Program-made: the position numbers and the translations under genes
From: Nitratireductor kimnyeongensis
GTDB taxonomy: Bacteria > Pseudomonadota > Alphaproteobacteria > Rhizobiales > Rhizobiaceae
Direction of reading: 5' to 3'
Assembly: GCF_019891395.1 (NCBI RefSeq)
Contig: NZ_CP078143.1
Coordinates: 1,402,001-1,466,000, forward strand
DNA: 64,000 nucleotides
Shown: piece after piece, positions 12,655-22,233 of the stretch
Layout: every line of letters begins with the position of its first letter
Numbering within the stretch: the first letter of the stretch is position 1
Notes under the pieces: model-generated
Database searches by the model: none
What the model was told of the DNA's origin: nothing
Seen by the model: the letters and a program-made list of their open reading frames with translations, nothing else

Positions 12655-13560
12655 CTAAAAGGTCGCGTCCGGGTCTTCGCGCAGCCGATCCACCGTGTGT
12701 TCCTGAAGACGCGCTGCCACGTCCGCCGGCTCACCCTCGCCCAGCGCTTCGGGTGCGATGGGCTTGCCGATCACCATGTTGATCGCGCGCCCCTTCTTGT
12801 TCAGAAGCTCGTGAAAAAGCGTCATGTCACGCAACTCGTTCGAATAACGCGACAGAAGGTAGAAGAGCCCCGAATTGCGCGCCGTCATGTTCATGGGAAT
12901 GACCGGCACCTGATAGCGCCGCGCCAATGCGACAATGGAGGGCTGCCAGGGGCGTTCCGTCAGCTTGTCCTTGTTCCAGAAAGCGATTCGCCCCGAGGGA
13001 AATAGGACGATGGCCTTTTCGGCATTGAACGCCTTGGCGGTCATTTCCAGTGTATCGCGGCTCTTGGCATGGGATTTTTCACCCGCCCGCCATTCCACCG
13101 GAATGATGAGGTCGCGGAAGCGCGTGTTGACACGCAGCGCATCCCGATTGGCAAAAAATGCCATATCCGGGCGAACAGTCTTCATCATGTCGTAGACGGC
13201 AATACCGTCGGCAATGCCCGTCGGATGATTCGGTGCAAGAATGAAACCACCCTTGGCCGGAATATTCTCCAGCCCACTCGCCGAGATTTCCAGCGAAAGA
13301 AGCCGACTGATATAGGCGAAAGCCTCCCAGCCAGACAGTTCGGCCACCTCGTCGGCCATGACCACGGCCTGCCGATAATGCAGGAAGCGGTAGAGAAAAG
13401 GCTGCGCCAGCGGCCACAGCATGTTCTGCGAAAGATGCGTGGTGCGTTCGGCAATCAGCTGATCAACGACATGAGGGGTTTCGGGAGCGTAGACATCGCG
13501 GCCCAGGACCCGGCTGCCGAGAACTGCAGCCACCGATGTCAGCGTCGTGTTCAAAGCCAT
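12655..13560 (-). CDS. 1-acyl-glycerol-3-phosphate acyltransferase family protein
   Basis: The 301-residue protein belongs to the PlsC-like acyltransferases that move acyl chains onto glycerophospholipids at the inner membrane. The NHPTGIADG motif is the catalytic His box, and VLFPSGRIAFWNK matches the later substrate-binding block. The acceptor is not clear; related proteins may act on lysophospholipids or ornithine lipids. The frame extends upstream to 13659, but ATG at 13560 with a GGGAG ribosome site is the better start. The gene lies downstream of leuS-lptE in the place where many relatives have holA, which is not here. Confidence 0.85.
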   Translation of the reverse strand: MALNTTLTSVAAVLGSRVLGRDVYAPETPHVVDQLIAERTTHLSQNMLWPLAQPFLYRFLHYRQAVVMADEVAELSGWEAFAYISRLLSLEISASGLENIPAKGGFILAPNHPTGIADGIAVYDMMKTVRPDMAFFANRDALRVNTRFRDLIIPVEWRAGEKSHAKSRDTLEMTAKAFNAEKAIVLFPSGRIAFWNKDKLTERPWQPSIVALARRYQVPVIPMNMTARNSGLFYLLSRYSNELRDMTLFHELLNKKGRAINMVIGKPIAPEALGEGEPADVAARLQEHTVDRLREDPDATF

Positions 13561-13771
13561 GGACGAACTGCTCCCTGAAGCATTTCGGTTTTGGTCATGA
13601 CCGTCATCCCGCTCCTTCGTCTTGCCGGAAGATGACCTTCCACGAAAATAGGGCAACATTCAGAGATCACGCCTCACAGGCTGTTTCACCGAATACTGTG
13701 ACGACGCAATGACACGAATGCAAGATTACAGCGTCCATTTGCAACGAAATCACAAGCTTGAAAGCCCACGG

Positions 13772-14344
13772 TTATGAACCGTTACCAGACCGTGCGAGAT
13801 CCTGTCCCAACGCCAGGCGCAATTGTTCGGCAAGTTCACGGGCGGCGCGGTTCTCGGCATCGCGCTCGGCACGTAGCGACGCGAACTCCTGCCGCGGCAC
13901 GTCATAGGCCGACGAGATCTGCCGCTGCCCATTAGCGACCACCTGTCCGGTGCCGCTGTCCTTGAGCGTGTAGCGTGCCGTCATGGTCAGAAGGCTGGAG
14001 GTCGGTTCATTGTCGGTGCGCACCTGAACGCGCGCCGCTGCAGAGCTTGTCCGCGTGACCGCCAGATCAAGCGTATAGCGCGCGCTCGCGGGTTGCCCGG
14101 CACCACCATTTAGAAGGAAGATCAAGTGGTTTCGCACCTCCTGAGCATATCGCGTGTCAACCGGTGCAATCGCGATGGAGGACAGGGCCGGCGAGGAGGC
14201 GAGGCCTCCAGGCGTCACATCCGGCGTCGCCATCAGGGGGCGTACGGTGCAGCCAGAGGCCACAGCCAATGAGAGAGCCAGACCGGCCAGAAGCGAAACG
14301 CGAAACGTCGGGTTCAAGCTTTCCCCCTGTTTTCCAAACAGCAT
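13772..14344 (-). CDS. lptE: LPS assembly lipoprotein LptE
   Basis: LptE is the outer-membrane lipoprotein that plugs the LptD barrel during lipopolysaccharide export. The 190-residue protein has a lipoprotein-type signal ending in VASGC (Cys near residue 23), followed by TVRPLMA and then a beta-rich domain (LSSIAIAPVDTRYAQEVRNHL; ARYTLDLAV). The lipobox has Ala rather than Leu at -3, which is allowed but not ideal. ATG at 14344, with GTGGGG eight bases before it, is preferred to the upstream TTG at 14371 that would overlap leuS. Position directly after leuS supports the identity. Confidence 0.88.
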   Translation of the reverse strand: MLFGKQGESLNPTFRVSLLAGLALSLAVASGCTVRPLMATPDVTPGGLASSPALSSIAIAPVDTRYAQEVRNHLIFLLNGGAGQPASARYTLDLAVTRTSSAAARVQVRTDNEPTSSLLTMTARYTLKDSGTGQVVANGQRQISSAYDVPRQEFASLRAERDAENRAARELAEQLRLALGQDLARSGNGS

Positions 14345-14363
14345 CAATCGACGCCCCACCACA

Positions 14364-16979
14364 TCATGCAACGATATTGACGATCCGCTGCGGGACGACG
14401 ATCACCTTACGTGGCTGCGAGCCGTTCAGCGCCTTCTGGACGAAGTCGAGCTGAAGCACCGCATCTTCGACGGCAGATTGATCTGCGTCGCGCGCAATTG
14501 TCAAATCACCACGCTTCTTTCCGTTGATCTGAACGGGCAGAACGATTTCATTGTCCACCACAAGTGCGGGATCGAAGGTCGGCCAGGCGCTGGCTGCAAC
14601 CAACCCCTCTCCACCGATCTCGGCCCAGCATTCTTCGGCCAGATGTGGCATGAAGGGAGCAACCAGATGAATGAGAATTTCCACCGCTTCGCGCGCAGTG
14701 GCCTTCGCAACATCATCCGCGCCCGTCAGCGCCGATAGCGGCTCCTGCAGGTCGTTGACGAGTTGATGGACGCGCGCGATGGCGCGGTTGAACGCCAGCT
14801 TTTCAATGTCCTCGCCCACGGCCTTCAAAGCCTTATGCGCCGCTTTTGAGGCCGCAACCGCCGCACCCTCATGTGCAGGCTTGGGTGTCACACCCCGCAC
14901 ATGGTCGGCAGCTTCGGAAACCAGACGCCACACACGCTGCACAAAGCGATGCGCGCCGGTCGCGCCATCATCCGTCCATTCCACATCGCGCTCGGGCGGG
15001 GAATCGGACAGCATGAACCAGCGTGCGGTATCCGCGCCGAAGGACTCGATGATGTCCTCTGGGCTCACCGTGTTCTTCTTCGACTTCGACATCTTTTCGA
15101 GCGAGCCGATGGATGCGGGCCCGCCCGTAGCGATTTCCACAGCCTTGCGGCCATCGCCGGAGCCGGTGATCTCCACCTCATTCGGCGCCAGCCAGCGGCC
15201 ATCTTCGGCACGATAGGTCTCGTGCACCACCATGCCTTGCGTGAAGAGGCCTTTGAAGGGCTCGGCCACGTCGAGATGGCCAGTCGCGCTCATAGCGCGG
15301 GCAAAGAAGCGCGAATAGAGCAGGTGCAGGATCGCATGCTCGATGCCGCCGATATACTGGTCGACAGGCAGCCATTCATTTGCGGCCTTCGGATCGGTCG
15401 GGTCATTCTCCCACGGCGCGGTGAAACGCGCGAAATACCAGGACGAATCGACAAACGTGTCCATCGTGTCCGTCTCGCGCCGCGCATCCCCACCGCATTT
15501 CGGGCACTTCACATGCTTCCAGGTCGGATGCCTGTCCAGCGGATTGCCGGGACGGTCGAACTCGATATCGTCGGGCAGCTTGACCGGCATGTCGGCTTTC
15601 GGCACCGGTACGACACCGCAATCGTCGCAGTGGATCATCGGGATCGGGCAGCCCCAGTAGCGCTGGCGCGAAACGCCCCAGTCGCGCAGGCGGAAATTCA
15701 CCTTGCGCTCGCCCATCGGGCGGCCATTGATCGTCTCCGAGGAAAGGCGCTTTGCCACCTCCTCGAACGCCGCCTTCGGCTTCATGCCGTCGAGGAAGCG
15801 CGAATTGATCATCACGCCGTCATCCGTATAGGCCTCTTCCGTGATCTGGAAGGTCGCGGCATCCGCGCCCTCCGGCATCACCACCGGCGTCACCGGCAGG
15901 CCGTATTTGTTGGCGAAGTCCAGGTCGCGCTGGTCACCCGAGGGGCAGCCGAAGATCGCGCCCGTGCCGTAGTCCATCAGCACGAAATTGGCCACATAGA
16001 CCGGCAGGGTCCATTCCGGATCGAAGGGATGACGCACGCGCACACCGGTATCGAAGCCCTTCTTCTCCGCCGTCTCCAGCGCCGCCGCGGATGTGCCCAT
16101 GCGACGGCATTCTTCGCAGAACGCGGCAAGCTGCGCATTCTCGGCAGCCAGCTTCTTCGCCAGCGGATGATCGGCGGCAATCGCCATGAAGGATGCGCCA
16201 AACAGCGTGTCGGGCCGGGTCGTGTAGACCTCCAGCTCGGTTTCGCCCTCAGGCGCCGTGTCTGCCGCCAGCGCCCAGCGGATCAGCATGCCTTCCGAAC
16301 GGCCGATCCAGTTGCGCTGCATAAGGCGCACCTTCTCCGGCCACTGGTCGAGATCGTCGATGGCGTCGACCAGGTCCTGCGCATAGTCGGTGATCTTGAA
16401 GAACCACTGCGCCAGCTCACGCTGTTCCACTTCCGCGCCGGAACGCCAGCCGCGACCGTCGATCACCTGCTCATTGGCAAGCACGGTCTGGTCCACCGGG
16501 TCCCAGTTGACCTTGGAGGTCTTGCGCGTCACCAGCCCCTTCTCGAAGAAGTCGACAAAAAGCATCTGCTGGCGGTGGTAATAGTCCACGTCGCAGGTCG
16601 CGAACTCACGGCTCCAGTCGAGCGACAGTCCGAAGGTCTTCAGCTGATCGCGCATTACCGCGATGTTCTGATAGGTCCACTCCTTGGGATGCACCTTGTT
16701 CTGCATCGCCGCGTTTTCCGCCGGCATGCCGAACGCGTCCCAGCCCATCGGGTGCAGAACATTGTAGCCCTTGGCGCGCTTGTAGCGCGCGACCACGTCG
16801 CCCATCGTGTAATTGCGCGTGTGGCCGATGTGAATGCGCCCGGATGGATAGGGAAACATCTCGAGCACATAGTATTTTGGCCGCCCGTCATCATTGCTGG
16901 CTTCGAACAGCTTTGCCTCGTCCCAGGCTTTCTGCCAGCGGGGTTCTGCGACACGGGGATTGTAACGTTCGGTTGCCAT
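14364..16979 (-). CDS. leuS: Leucyl-tRNA synthetase
   Basis: A class I aminoacyl-tRNA synthetase of 871 residues. It has the HIGH motif ([15 protein letters not shown]), a zinc-type insert with Cys pairs (CDDCG; CPKCGGD), the CP1 editing domain ([18 protein letters not shown] and its conserved Asp region), and the KMSKS loop ([11 protein letters not shown]). The start ATG at 16979 gives the usual [10 protein letters not shown]-terminus; an 18-residue upstream extension is open but lacks support. lptE begins 19 bases after its stop, and the YggS gene is transcribed away from it. Confidence 0.98.
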   Translation of the reverse strand: MATERYNPRVAEPRWQKAWDEAKLFEASNDDGRPKYYVLEMFPYPSGRIHIGHTRNYTMGDVVARYKRAKGYNVLHPMGWDAFGMPAENAAMQNKVHPKEWTYQNIAVMRDQLKTFGLSLDWSREFATCDVDYYHRQQMLFVDFFEKGLVTRKTSKVNWDPVDQTVLANEQVIDGRGWRSGAEVEQRELAQWFFKITDYAQDLVDAIDDLDQWPEKVRLMQRNWIGRSEGMLIRWALAADTAPEGETELEVYTTRPDTLFGASFMAIAADHPLAKKLAAENAQLAAFCEECRRMGTSAAALETAEKKGFDTGVRVRHPFDPEWTLPVYVANFVLMDYGTGAIFGCPSGDQRDLDFANKYGLPVTPVVMPEGADAATFQITEEAYTDDGVMINSRFLDGMKPKAAFEEVAKRLSSETINGRPMGERKVNFRLRDWGVSRQRYWGCPIPMIHCDDCGVVPVPKADMPVKLPDDIEFDRPGNPLDRHPTWKHVKCPKCGGDARRETDTMDTFVDSSWYFARFTAPWENDPTDPKAANEWLPVDQYIGGIEHAILHLLYSRFFARAMSATGHLDVAEPFKGLFTQGMVVHETYRAEDGRWLAPNEVEITGSGDGRKAVEIATGGPASIGSLEKMSKSKKNTVSPEDIIESFGADTARWFMLSDSPPERDVEWTDDGATGAHRFVQRVWRLVSEAADHVRGVTPKPAHEGAAVAASKAAHKALKAVGEDIEKLAFNRAIARVHQLVNDLQEPLSALTGADDVAKATAREAVEILIHLVAPFMPHLAEECWAEIGGEGLVAASAWPTFDPALVVDNEIVLPVQINGKKRGDLTIARDADQSAVEDAVLQLDFVQKALNGSQPRKVIVVPQRIVNIVA

Positions 16980-17090
16980 GGCCGGATTTTCACAAGATAA
17001 GAAGCGGAAATGATGTTGGCGGACCTTCACCATGGTTTCGCCGAAGCGTCAACTCCAAGAGGCTTTTTTGGAAGAGGGATCAGCGAACCG

Positions 17091-17753
17091 ATGAGCCACG
17101 CCGTCGAGAATCTGCAGGATGTCAAAGCGAAGATCGCAGCCGCGGAGAAGGCCGCCCGCCGGTCCGGCGAAAGTGTCACGCTGGTCGCCGTTTCCAAGAC
17201 GTTCGATGCAGATCAGATCCGCCCGGTCATCGAGGCCGGTCAGCGTGTGTTCGGCGAAAACCGCGTCCAGGAAGCCCAGGGCAAATGGCCCGCGCTGAAA
17301 GAAGCGCATTCAGATATCGAACTGCGCCTCATCGGCCCGCTCCAGTCCAACAAGGCCGCCGATGCCGTTGCCCTTTTCGACGTGATCGAGAGCATCGACC
17401 GCGAAAAAATCGCCCGTGCGCTTTCAGCCGAGATGAAAAAGCAGGACCGGCGCCCGCGTCTTTATGTCCAGGTCAACACCGGCCTCGAAGAACAGAAAGC
17501 CGGCATCGATCCGCGCCAGGCCGTCACCTTCGTCAAACATTGCCGCGAGGAATACGGCCTCGCCATCGAAGGGCTGATGTGCATCCCCCCGCTTGATGAA
17601 AACCCTGGCCCGCATTTCGCACTGCTGAAGAAACTCGCCACCGAGGCAGGCCTCGAGAAATGCTCCATGGGCATGTCCAGCGACTTCGAGAAAGCGATCG
17701 CCTTCGGTGCCACCAGCGTGCGCGTCGGATCGGCTATCTTCGGCGCGCGCTGA
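17091..17753 (+). CDS. YggS/PROSC family PLP-binding protein
   Basis: Members of this family bind pyridoxal 5'-phosphate without known catalysis and keep vitamin B6 and amino acid pools in balance. The 220-residue protein is a single TIM-barrel domain with the PLP lysine in LVAVSKT, the FGENRVQE block, and C-terminal SMGMSSDFEKAI and GATSVRVGSAIFG, all diagnostic. ATG at 17091 follows GAGGGATCAG and gives the standard N-terminus. The gene is divergent from leuS and ends four bases before the convergent membrane protein gene. Confidence 0.95.
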   Translation: MSHAVENLQDVKAKIAAAEKAARRSGESVTLVAVSKTFDADQIRPVIEAGQRVFGENRVQEAQGKWPALKEAHSDIELRLIGPLQSNKAADAVALFDVIESIDREKIARALSAEMKKQDRRPRLYVQVNTGLEEQKAGIDPRQAVTFVKHCREEYGLAIEGLMCIPPLDENPGPHFALLKKLATEAGLEKCSMGMSSDFEKAIAFGATSVRVGSAIFGAR

Positions 17754-17757
17754 AATA

Positions 17758-18141
17758 TCAGGCGCCTGCCGCCGACCGGCCCGTCCCACGCACCACGATC
17801 ACCAGAAAAAGCAGCGCGGAAAGCAGGATAAGCACCGATCCCGCTTTCGCCAGCCCCTCGCCTGTTCCCGAAATCGCGAAAACGATGCCCGGAACGATGA
17901 CAATCACCCCAAGCTGCGCGATCAGCACCTGCAGCTTGGCAAGCCGGCTCGCTGCCGCCTCCGGCACCAGCGTGTAGAACGCGCCATAAAGCGCTATCGT
18001 CACCCAACCCAGGAGGTTCAGATGCCCATGCGCCGGGGAGAGGGTGTGATCACCCGACGCCGACATGTAAATTCCGAAAACCATTTCAAGAACCGCATAA
18101 AGCGGAGCCGTAATCCAGCAAACTCTCGCAAGCCCGTTCAT
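17758..18141 (-). CDS. Small membrane protein resembling a fragment of haem-copper oxidase subunit I
   Basis: The 127-residue protein has about four membrane segments. The stretch SPAHGHLNLLGWVTIALYG resembles the helix of oxidase or nitric oxide reductase subunit I that holds a haem ligand (H-x-HLNLLGW). It is far too short to be an oxidase and stands alone. Stand-alone proteins of this kind are known as conserved hypotheticals. ATG at 18141 has GGAAGG about nine bases upstream. It lies downstream of, and in the same direction as, the LysR gene. Confidence 0.72.
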   Translation of the reverse strand: MNGLARVCWITAPLYAVLEMVFGIYMSASGDHTLSPAHGHLNLLGWVTIALYGAFYTLVPEAAASRLAKLQVLIAQLGVIVIVPGIVFAISGTGEGLAKAGSVLILLSALLFLVIVVRGTGRSAAGA

Positions 18142-18271
18142 TGCTGCCCCTTCCGCCACGACACGCGGCAACCGAACTCACAGCGAACCCGGTTCCGCCG
18201 CAACCTGTTTGGGCAAACAATCTACATCACCGCAGAAGGAGTAGGAATATAGGCACAAAGATGAGCGCCGC

Positions 18272-19180
18272 TTAGCCTATCTGCACCTTCTCTGCGAGAA
18301 AATCGAGAAAGGCGCGCACACGCGCCGGCAAAAATTTTCCCTGCCCGACATAGACCGCATGGACGCCCTCCAGGTCTCCCGGGTTGAAATTCTCCAGGAG
18401 CGTCACAAGCCGCCCTGCATCAATGTCGGGCTGGACATGCCAGCGGGCGTGACGGGCGATGCCAGTGCCCGCCAGGGCCATCAGCCGCATGGCCTCTCCA
18501 TCGCTTACCAATGTCCCGCCAGCGGGGAGGACACTGATCTTCTCACCGTTTTCGCCGATGAACGGCCACCCTTCATGGATGCGCGAAAAACAGAAACCCA
18601 GAAGCGCATGGCCAGCAAGATCGGCGGGAGCCTCCGGCCGACCGTGCGCTTCAAGATAGGAGGGCGCAGCCACCACGACCATGCGGCTCTCTCCGAGCTT
18701 GCGCGCGATGAGGCTCGATTCGGCCAGTGCCCCGGCGCGTATGGCAACATCCGCCCTCTCCTCGAACAAATCGACCACCCGATCCGTCAAAACCAGATCG
18801 ACAGCCACGTCCGGATAACGGGCCGCGAATTCGGGCAAAAGCGGGATCAGCCGGTTCTGGCCGAACGGCACGTTCGAGTTGACCCTCAAGCGCCCGCGGG
18901 GCGCGGCACCTGCCGCTGCTTCCTGCTCTGCCGCCTGGATGTCCGCCAGAATGCGCACGCCGCTTTGAAAGAATGCGCTCCCTTCTGGGGTGAGCTGGAG
19001 CCGGCGCGTGGAGCGGCGCAGAAGCCGCGTTCCCAGCCGGGCCTCAAGGCGGGCCACCAGCTTGCTGACTGCGGACGGCGTCATCTTCAGATCGCGCGCG
19101 GCGGCGGAGAAACTCTCCAGCTCCACCACCCGCACGAAAACCTCGATCTCTCCTGAGCGGTTTACTTCGATACGCGCCAT
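18272..19180 (-). CDS. LysR family transcriptional regulator
   Basis: The 302-residue protein has an N-terminal winged helix-turn-helix (FSAAARDLKMTPSAVSKLVARLEARLGTRLL) and a C-terminal periplasmic-binding-like effector domain. The sequence LLRRSTRRLQLTPEG is typical of the CrgA/DmlR-like group. ATG at 19180 is preferred to the upstream TTG at 19198. It is divergent from an MFS transporter and an aldo/keto reductase, which it probably regulates. The effector is unknown. Confidence 0.93.
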   Translation of the reverse strand: MARIEVNRSGEIEVFVRVVELESFSAAARDLKMTPSAVSKLVARLEARLGTRLLRRSTRRLQLTPEGSAFFQSGVRILADIQAAEQEAAAGAAPRGRLRVNSNVPFGQNRLIPLLPEFAARYPDVAVDLVLTDRVVDLFEERADVAIRAGALAESSLIARKLGESRMVVVAAPSYLEAHGRPEAPADLAGHALLGFCFSRIHEGWPFIGENGEKISVLPAGGTLVSDGEAMRLMALAGTGIARHARWHVQPDIDAGRLVTLLENFNPGDLEGVHAVYVGQGKFLPARVRAFLDFLAEKVQIG

Positions 19181-19200
19181 CTGTGATTTCAATTCCAAGA

Positions 19201-19227
19201 TGATTTTATTTCTCGAAGTCTAAATCA
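19201..19227. promoter_or_regulatory. Candidate LysR operator
   Basis: TGATTT (19201-19206) and AAATCA (19222-19227) form an inverted repeat spaced by 15 bases. It sits in the AT-rich divergent promoter region, 21 bases before the LysR start. LysR proteins bind such loosely spaced dyads near their own start. Confidence 0.35.
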
Positions 19228-19300
19228 TCAATCGCAAGAGGTCCATGTAAGGAAGCAACGCAATTCCAATCTCGCATTCGCGACGACACGAGCCTTTGCC

Positions 19301-20488
19301 ATGCCCCTTGCCCTCTACGCCCTCACCGCCGGCGCTTTCGGTATCGGCGTTACCGAATTCGTCATCATGGGACTGCTTCTTGAGGTCAGCGCCGACCTTA
19401 ACGTCAGCATTTCCGCTGCCGGCCTCCTCATTTCCGGCTATGCGCTCGGCGTAGTGGCCGGCGCGCCTATTCTGAGCGCTCTTACCGGCCGCTGGTCCCG
19501 CACGACCCTGCTGATTGCCCTGATGGTCGTTTTCACACTCGGCAATCTCGCCTGCGCGCTTGCGCCCGACTACTGGTCACTGATGGCCGCCCGCGTGTTG
19601 ACAGCGTTTGCGCACGCCTCGTTCTTCGGCGTCGGCTCCGTCGTCGCCACCGGCCTCGTTGCTTCAGAAAAACGTGCCTCGGCCATCGCCATCATGTTTA
19701 CCGGCCTCACAGTGGCAAACATTCTCGGCGTGCCGTTCGGCACCTGGCTTGGTCAGGCATTCGGCTGGCGCTCCACATTCTGGGCGGTCACACTGGTGGG
19801 GCTCGTGGCGCTGGCGATCATCGTCACCCTGGTGCCCCGCGATGACGGTTCTTCCAGCAAGGAAGACAACGGAAGCGCGCTTGCAGTTCTCGCGCGCCCG
19901 CAGGTGCTTCTCGGTCTTTTGACAACGGTGCTGAGCTGGGTCGGCGTGTTTGCAGCCTTCACCTATATCGCGCCAATCCTCACACGCATCACCGGCTTCT
20001 CCGAAAGCGCGGTCTCGCCCATCCTGCTCGTGTTCGGCGGCGGTCTCATCGCCGGAAACCTCCTCGGCGGTAGGTTCGCCGACCGATGGCTTGCACAATC
20101 CGTTCTCGGCTCCCTCGCCCTGCTCTCGCTCGTTCTTTTCGCCATGGGCTGCGCCGTCCATGAAGAAATCACCGCCGTCATCGCCATCGGCCTGTTTGGC
20201 ACTGCCGCCTTTGCCACCGTACCACCCCTGCAGATGTGGGTGCTCGAAAAAGCCGAAGGCGCCGGCCAGGGCCTCGCCTCCTCCTTCAACATCGCCGCAT
20301 TCAATCTCGGCAATGCGATTGGTGCGGGGCTCGGCGGACTGGTGATCGAACGCGGTCCCGGTCTTGGCGCCGTCATCTGGATCGCCGGTCTCGTACCCAT
20401 CACAGCCTTCGCCGTCGCCTTCACGGCTCAGCGTATGGAGCACCGCCGCACCACGCGGGAAGCCGTCTGTGACCCAGCAGCATCCTGA
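19301..20488 (+). CDS. MFS transporter, sugar/drug efflux type
   Basis: The 395-residue protein has the 12-helix pattern of the DHA1 drug and sugar efflux group (AraJ/YdhP-like): TAGAFGIGVTEFVIMGLL, the loop-2 stretch LTGRWSRTTLL, and GLTVANILGVPFGTWLGQAFGWR. The N-terminal GVTEFVIMG is diagnostic for that group. No strong ribosome site precedes ATG 19301. It is followed 38 bases later by an aldo/keto reductase; together with the divergent LysR gene they form a small detoxification-type cassette. The substrate cannot be told. Confidence 0.92.
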   Translation: MPLALYALTAGAFGIGVTEFVIMGLLLEVSADLNVSISAAGLLISGYALGVVAGAPILSALTGRWSRTTLLIALMVVFTLGNLACALAPDYWSLMAARVLTAFAHASFFGVGSVVATGLVASEKRASAIAIMFTGLTVANILGVPFGTWLGQAFGWRSTFWAVTLVGLVALAIIVTLVPRDDGSSSKEDNGSALAVLARPQVLLGLLTTVLSWVGVFAAFTYIAPILTRITGFSESAVSPILLVFGGGLIAGNLLGGRFADRWLAQSVLGSLALLSLVLFAMGCAVHEEITAVIAIGLFGTAAFATVPPLQMWVLEKAEGAGQGLASSFNIAAFNLGNAIGAGLGGLVIERGPGLGAVIWIAGLVPITAFAVAFTAQRMEHRRTTREAVCDPAAS

Positions 20489-20526
20489 CTCATCACTCTC
20501 CCTTCCTCGCAACAAAGGAGCACACC

Positions 20527-21561
20527 ATGGAATACAGAAATCTCGGCGCATCGGGCCTCAAGGTTCCCGTCTTGAGTTTTGGCACGGGGACCTTCGGCGG
20601 CACTGGCCCCCTGTTCGGTGCCTGGGGCACCACTGACGCAAATGAAGCCCGCCGTCTCATCGACATCTGCCTCGATGCAGGGCTCAATCTCTTCGATACG
20701 GCGGATGTCTATTCAGACGGCGCTTCCGAAACGGTTCTGGGCGAAGCGATCAGGGGCCGGCGCGATGGGGTGCTGATCTCGACCAAAACCGCGCTGCCCA
20801 TGGGCGAGGGACCGTCCGATGCCGGCACGTCGCGCGCACGCCTCATTCGCACGGTCGACGCGGCGCTGAAACGCCTCGGCACCGACTACATCGACCTCCT
20901 GCAACTCCACGCCTTCGATGCCGCAACGCCCGTCGAGGAAGTGTTGTCGACGCTCGATGAGCTCGTAAGCGCCGGCAAGCTGCGCTATCTCGGCGTGTCC
21001 AACTTTTCCGGTTGGCAAGTCATGAAGTCTTTGGCGGTCTCGGAGCGGAATGGCTGGCAGCGTTACGTCGCCCATCAGGTCTACTATTCGCTGGTCGGCC
21101 GCGATTACGAGTGGGAATTGATGCCACTCGGCCTCGATCAGGGTGTCGGCGCGCTGGTCTGGAGCCCGCTTGGCTGGGGTCGGCTGACCGGCAAGATCCG
21201 CCGTGGCGCGCCCCTGCCCGAGGGCAGCCGCCTGCATGACACGGCGAGCTTTGGCCCACCCGTCGATCAGGATCGCCTCTATCGCGTGGTGGATGCGCTC
21301 GAAGAACTATCCAGCGAAACCGGGAAATCAGTCCCCCAAGTGGCAATCAACTGGCTCACACGCCGGCCAAGCGTCTCCTCCGTCATCATCGGTGCCCGCA
21401 ACGAGGAGCAGCTTCGCCAGAATCTCGGGGCAATCGGCTGGACCTTGTCTGATGAACAGGTGGCCAGGCTGGATACGGCAAGCCTCACCGATGCCGCCTA
21501 CCCCTACTTTCCCTATCGCCGCCAGGAAGCCTTCGCGCGTCTCAGCCCTCCTGCCGTCTGA
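20527..21561 (+). CDS. Aldo/keto reductase
   Basis: The 344-residue protein is an NADPH-dependent TIM-barrel oxidoreductase of the YajO/Tas-like group. The catalytic tetrad is visible: Asp and Tyr in NLFDTADVYSDGASE, Lys in ISTKTALP and His in LLQLHAFD. The C-terminal SSVIIGARNEEQLRQNL binds the cofactor. An AAAGGAG ribosome site lies seven bases before ATG. It is probably co-transcribed with the MFS gene under the LysR regulator. Confidence 0.94.
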   Translation: MEYRNLGASGLKVPVLSFGTGTFGGTGPLFGAWGTTDANEARRLIDICLDAGLNLFDTADVYSDGASETVLGEAIRGRRDGVLISTKTALPMGEGPSDAGTSRARLIRTVDAALKRLGTDYIDLLQLHAFDAATPVEEVLSTLDELVSAGKLRYLGVSNFSGWQVMKSLAVSERNGWQRYVAHQVYYSLVGRDYEWELMPLGLDQGVGALVWSPLGWGRLTGKIRRGAPLPEGSRLHDTASFGPPVDQDRLYRVVDALEELSSETGKSVPQVAINWLTRRPSVSSVIIGARNEEQLRQNLGAIGWTLSDEQVARLDTASLTDAAYPYFPYRRQEAFARLSPPAV

Positions 21562-21574
21562 TCCGGCACTGCTA

Positions 21575-21609
21575 CCGGACATGGAGCGAGGAGGAGGCTC
21601 CATGTCCGG
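21575..21609 (+). terminator. Hairpin after the aldo/keto reductase gene
   Basis: CCGGACATGGAGC (21575-21587) and GCTCCATGTCCGG (21597-21609) form a perfect 13-bp stem with a 9-base purine loop. It starts 13 bases after the stop codon. No T-run follows; instead the right arm runs into tandem repeats. Confidence 0.5.
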
Positions 21610-21644
21610 CTCATGTCCGGCTCATGTCTGGCTCATGTCCGGCA
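21601..21644. repeat. Four tandem copies of an 11-bp unit
   Basis: The unit CATGTCCGGCT is repeated at 21601, 21612, 21623 and 21634, with one C-to-T change in the third copy and a changed last base in the fourth. The first copy is also the right arm of the preceding hairpin, so any copy could pair with the left arm. Confidence 0.85.
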
Positions 21645-21664
21645 GCGGCCTGCCCCAACAGTCA

Positions 21665-21937
21665 TCAATGCAGAACGAGTTCTCCAGCGACGCTGCGCCA
21701 CTCGCTGGGAGAGATCAGCTTTCGGTGTGTGTAGGTCACCGAATGGAGCGGGCCGTCCAGCGTCTCGTTCCAGAAATCGATGAACCGGTAAAGCGCCGGA
21801 AAGTCCGGTGCGGTGTCGTAGTGCTGCCATAGAAAACTCTGCAAGATCGTCGGGTGATCAGGCAGATGGTAGAGAAACTCCGCTGTCGTCAGCCCATACC
21901 CCCGGAGCATCAGCTCCATTTCGCCCGTCTGCTGCAT
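21665..21937 (-). CDS. usg: Usg protein
   Basis: The 90-residue protein matches the alphaproteobacterial Usg family, first noted upstream of trpF in Caulobacter: ELMLRGYGLTTAEFLYHLPDHP, LQSFLWQHYDTAPDFPAL and GPLHSVTYTHRKLISPSEWR. Its function is not established; the old suggestion of a subunit of phosphoribosylanthranilate isomerase is unproven. ATG at 21937 has GGAAGGA upstream. It is not near trp genes here, and is divergent from acs. Confidence 0.85.
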   Translation of the reverse strand: MQQTGEMELMLRGYGLTTAEFLYHLPDHPTILQSFLWQHYDTAPDFPALYRFIDFWNETLDGPLHSVTYTHRKLISPSEWRSVAGELVLH

Positions 21938-22040
21938 GTGCTTCCTTCCCGAATCAGGTTTCGGATGAGGAAATTGTGCGGCGAAAGCCATTTTTCGTCC
22001 AGCGCCATCGCGTCACTCATGCGTAAATTTATCGTGTGAA

Positions 22041-22099
22041 TACAAATTGTTAGCAGCATAACCCCATCGGTGCTAACGCTCTGGTCCATGCAATTTGTA
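22041..22099. promoter_or_regulatory. Nested inverted repeats in the usg-acs promoter region
   Basis: The outer arms TACAAATTG (22041-22049) and CAATTTGTA (22091-22099) are perfect complements. Inside them GTTAGCA (22049-22055) pairs with TGCTAAC (22071-22077). The region is AT-rich and lies between the divergent usg and acs genes. Confidence 0.5.
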
Positions 22100-22233
22100 C
22101 CGGCTCTGCCGCTGCCACCAAATGTCTAATGTTGTAGCAGAAGGCAGAATGGTAATAATGCGCGCGAGCCAGCGGGAGCTGCGTTGAACAACGCAGGTCG
22201 AGTCCCGGCAAGCGCATATCCGGAGGAGGAAAA

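Noticed and set aside
14871..17000. 709-codon plus-strand frame
   Set aside because: It is antisense to leuS; no motif or ribosome site.
21601..21644. Possible CRISPR array
   Set aside because: The 11-bp units are head to tail without spacers and no cas gene is near.
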